DNA of 64,000 nt, taken from Chryseobacterium sp. LAM-KRS1 (GTDB lineage: Bacteria > Bacteroidota > Bacteroidia > Flavobacteriales > Weeksellaceae). Position 1 is the stretch's first letter. The number at the start of each line of letters is the position of its first letter. Made by a program: the position numbers and the translations under genes. The stretch covers positions 1-64,000 of the forward strand of contig NZ_JAAOIZ010000005.1 of NCBI RefSeq assembly GCF_013184525.1, given 5' to 3'. This document shows, piece by piece, positions 61,835-64,000 of this stretch. The notes under the pieces were generated by a model that did not search any database, was not told the DNA's origin, and worked only from the letters and a program-made list of their open reading frames with translations.

Positions 61835-62329
61835 TTAATTTTTCTGAAATATAAAATAGGCCAATTCCTCATTTTCCCTTGCCAGGTTTTCCATCCTGTT
61901 AAAGCCATTTTTAACAAGAACTTTTTGTGATGCGATATTATCCAGATCAGTTACGGCAACGATATCTTTTGTTTCTCTTAGTGAAAGACAATACCCGACA
62001 AGGGCTTTGCATACAAGAGTTGCTACCCCTTTTCCCCAATAATTTTCACTGAGTACGTATCCGATTTCGGTTTGTTCAGGATGATCTGCAAAGATTCTGG
62101 CAACCCCCATTCCTATAAAGTCATTATTTTCAGCATTAAAAATTCCCCATCTGCTGAGTGAACCTTCTTTGTAATCTGATAAAGCTTTTTCGAACATTTC
62201 TATATATTCCTGATGGGTTTTATGGGGCAGAAAGCTGGTAACATTTTTATTTTCGAAAAGAGAAAGAAAAAGAGGTAATTCCTGAGGAGTAAACTCACGT
62301 ATGATGATGGTATCGTCTTGATAATGCAT
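61835..62329 (-). CDS. GNAT family (RimJ/RimL-like) N-acetyltransferase
   Basis: 164 residues. IIIREFTPQELPLFLSLF at the start, EIGYVLSENYWGKGVATLVCKALV with the GKGVAT acetyl-CoA loop (about 89-112), and SQKVLVKNGFNRMEN near the end. The layout is of RimJ/RimL-type acetyltransferases; acceptor unknown. Monocistronic, convergent with the cytochrome-like gene. Confidence 0.9.
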   Translation of the reverse strand: MHYQDDTIIIREFTPQELPLFLSLFENKNVTSFLPHKTHQEYIEMFEKALSDYKEGSLSRWGIFNAENNDFIGMGVARIFADHPEQTEIGYVLSENYWGKGVATLVCKALVGYCLSLRETKDIVAVTDLDNIASQKVLVKNGFNRMENLARENEELAYFIFQKN

Positions 62330-62496
62330 AAGAATATTTTAACGATTATAAAATTACATAAATAACTGTAAAATGGGTAATGATATTAATCAGAAAATGT
62401 TTAATATCATTGCTGCTTGTTAAGCCCTGTCATAGGTTTGTTATCCTTTTAAAATCCAATTTTCACCTGTTGTTTATTTTTTCAGGGACAAGGTCT

Positions 62497-62524
62497 TTGG
62501 GAATATAACAAAATCGTAACTTTA
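62497..62524 (+). promoter_or_regulatory. Probable promoter of the aminopeptidase gene
   Basis: TTG (62497-62499), a 17-base spacer and TAACTTTA (62517-62524), one mismatch from TAnnTTTG; 28 bases before the ATG. Confidence 0.5.
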
Positions 62525-62552
62525 AACCTTACCAAAAAATTGTATTTATCTT

Positions 62553-63947
62553 ATGTTTTCAGTACAGACTTATCAGGATAGACGAACTGCATTACAAAGC
62601 AGTATAAAGAACGGGATTCTTTTGTTTTTAGGGAATATAGAGAACCCTGTTAATTTTGAACATAATCCTTATTATTTTCGCCAGGATAGTACTTTTCTGT
62701 ATTATTTTGGAATTCAGGAACCTCGTATTGCCGCTATCATTGACATCGATGAAAATAAAACGATTATTTTCGGCGACGAGTTGAGCATCGATGATATCGT
62801 ATGGATGGGAAGACAGGAAACACTGAAAGAGAAAAACCAGAAATCAGGAGTATCAGAAACTTTACCCTACAGGGAACTTTCCCAATACATTCTGAAGGCA
62901 AAAACATCTAACCGGAAGGTGCATTATCTTCCACCATATCAATCTTTCAATAAAATTTTGCTAAGTGATCTTTTGGGAATTAAAGTAGCAGAATTACAGC
63001 CCTCTGTGGAGATGATCAAATCGATCGTAAAACAACGTTCGGTAAAGGAACCTCAAGAGATCCTTCAGATAGAACAGGCTGTAAATGTATCCAATGACAT
63101 GCATCTGCTGGCAATGCGTATGGCAAGACCCGGAGTTAAAGAATATGAAATTGCCAATGCAATTCAGCACCTGGCAGGAGATAAAGAATGCCAGATGTCC
63201 TATCCGCCAATCGTAACGATAAACGGAGGCATCCTGCACAATCACTACCGCCTTAATACTTTGAAAGAGGGAGACCTTTTCCTGAATGACTCGGGAGCTG
63301 AAACAGCAATGGGATATGCCGGGGATCTCACCAGAACATTTCCTGTGAGTACAACTTTCAGTACCCAGCAAAAGGAAATCTATGAGGTAGTTCTGAATGC
63401 TTTTGAAAATGCCCAGCGTCTTTTAAAACCAGGCGTAAAATTCAGGGATATTCATTTACAAGCGTCCCGGCATCTGGTAGACGGGCTTGTCGATTTAGGA
63501 TTAATGAAGGGAAATCCGGAAGAAGCAGTAAAAAATAATGCCCATACCCTATTCTTTCAGTGTGGATTAGGTCATATGATGGGGTTTGATGTTCATGATA
63601 TGGAAGACCTTGGGGAACAATATGTAGGATATACCGAAGATGAACCAAAGGATACAAAAACATTTGGGCTAAAATCTTTACGCTTAGGTAAATCTTTAGA
63701 AACCGGGTTCGTGGTAACGGTTGAACCGGGTATTTATATAATTCCTGAATTGATCGATATATGGCAGGCTGAAAATAAAAATGCAGAATTTATTAATTAC
63801 GATAAAGTTAATGAATACCGGAATTTTGGAGGCGTACGTATCGAAGATGATTTCGTGATTACGAATGAGGGATACAAACTTCTGGGGAACGGATTGATTA
63901 AAACTGTGGAAGAAATTGAGAATTACAGAAAAGAACATATATCTTAA
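62553..63947 (+). CDS. pepP: Aminopeptidase P (Xaa-Pro aminopeptidase, M24B)
   Basis: 464 residues. N-terminal creatinase-like domain (about 1-165), C-terminal pita-bread metallopeptidase domain. Metal-binding motifs are LNDSGAETAMGYAGDLTRTF (two Asp), GLGHMMGFDVHD (His), VTVEPGIY (Glu) and GGVRIEDDF (Glu). Releases the N-terminal residue from peptides with proline in position 2, with two Mn ions or similar. Cytoplasmic. Confidence 0.95.
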   Translation: MFSVQTYQDRRTALQSSIKNGILLFLGNIENPVNFEHNPYYFRQDSTFLYYFGIQEPRIAAIIDIDENKTIIFGDELSIDDIVWMGRQETLKEKNQKSGVSETLPYRELSQYILKAKTSNRKVHYLPPYQSFNKILLSDLLGIKVAELQPSVEMIKSIVKQRSVKEPQEILQIEQAVNVSNDMHLLAMRMARPGVKEYEIANAIQHLAGDKECQMSYPPIVTINGGILHNHYRLNTLKEGDLFLNDSGAETAMGYAGDLTRTFPVSTTFSTQQKEIYEVVLNAFENAQRLLKPGVKFRDIHLQASRHLVDGLVDLGLMKGNPEEAVKNNAHTLFFQCGLGHMMGFDVHDMEDLGEQYVGYTEDEPKDTKTFGLKSLRLGKSLETGFVVTVEPGIYIIPELIDIWQAENKNAEFINYDKVNEYRNFGGVRIEDDFVITNEGYKLLGNGLIKTVEEIENYRKEHIS

Positions 63948-63958
63948 TTAATTATTAT

Positions 63959-64000
63959 ATGAGAAGCATAAAAAAACTGATTAACATTGCACTGTGTTTC
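63959..64000 (+). CDS. Start of a further gene (partial, 3' end outside window)
   Basis: ATG at 63959 begins 14 codons reading MRSIKKLINIALCF, a basic-then-hydrophobic start as in a signal peptide. It lies 11 bases after the pepP stop, suggesting co-transcription. Nothing more can be said. Confidence 0.4.
   Translation, partial: MRSIKKLINIALCF

Overview
The window looks like chromosome of a Chryseobacterium-type flavobacterium (Bacteroidota, Weeksellaceae). The evidence is a short primary sigma factor lacking region 1.1, many promoters of the Bacteroidota form TTG-N17-23-TAnnTTTG, A-rich leaders with few Shine-Dalgarno sequences, three TonB-dependent receptors, a type IX secretion (T9SS) C-terminal domain, a subtype iii type VI secretion (T6SSiii) gene trio, and a subclass B1 metallo-beta-lactamase closely resembling the IND/CGB enzymes of Chryseobacterium. 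I saw no rRNA, tRNA, CRISPR array, insertion sequence or prophage.

Layout. 1-8.2 kb: the end of a DUF2723 membrane glycosyltransferase-like protein, a GT-C-like membrane protein, and a translationally coupled run DUF1697 - TPR protein - kdsA, followed by a TonB receptor. 8.3-9.4 kb: a small HYC_CC_PP protein and a DUF3347 protein, a pair suggestive of metal handling. 9.4-13.9 kb (minus strand): FAD monooxygenase, GNAT and lipoprotein genes, rpoD, S1/P1 nuclease. 14.2-17.3 kb: tssG-tssN-tssK, three T6SSiii genes without the rest of the system. 17.4-22.9 kb: the beta-lactamase, a TonB receptor convergent with a DtxR/MntR-type metal repressor, and a threonine aldolase. 22.9-36.9 kb: mostly small accessory genes, including an ArsR-SRPBCC-YdeI-DoxX-DUF4256 series whose intergenic gaps carry unusual G-rich/C-rich degenerate repeat arrays. 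37-46 kb: a T9SS cargo protein, CPBP protease, glycine-zipper bacteriocin-like peptide, VIT-family transporter, epimerase + AraC operon, DoxX and PhzF genes.

46.1-60.2 kb is the best-defined functional unit: an assimilatory sulfate reduction and cysteine synthesis cluster on the minus strand. The order of transcription is Rrf2 regulator, cysH (APS-reductase type), cysD, cysN, cysE, cysK, cobA/sumT, cysJ, cysI, a 958-aa TonB receptor, and a fusion of a siroheme-synthase (Met8/CysG-N) domain to a TauE/SafE-type permease. Sulfate is activated by CysDN, reduced by CysH and then by CysIJ with siroheme, and fixed by CysE/CysK. No classical sulfate permease is present, so the TonB receptor and the fused permease are the obvious transport candidates. 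A full promoter with a dyad over its -33 element lies between the Rrf2 gene and cysH. 60.4-64 kb: a CxxCH lipoprotein, a GNAT, an aminopeptidase P and the first codons of another gene.

Most interesting: (1) the degenerate repeat arrays that contain the stop codons of at least three genes; (2) the siroheme-synthase/permease fusion and dedicated TonB receptor in the sulfur operon; (3) the glycine-zipper bacteriocin-like peptide; (4) the isolated tssG-N-K trio; (5) a perfect 16-bp inverted repeat inside an AraC coding sequence. Family assignments come from reading the sequences; no database search was run.
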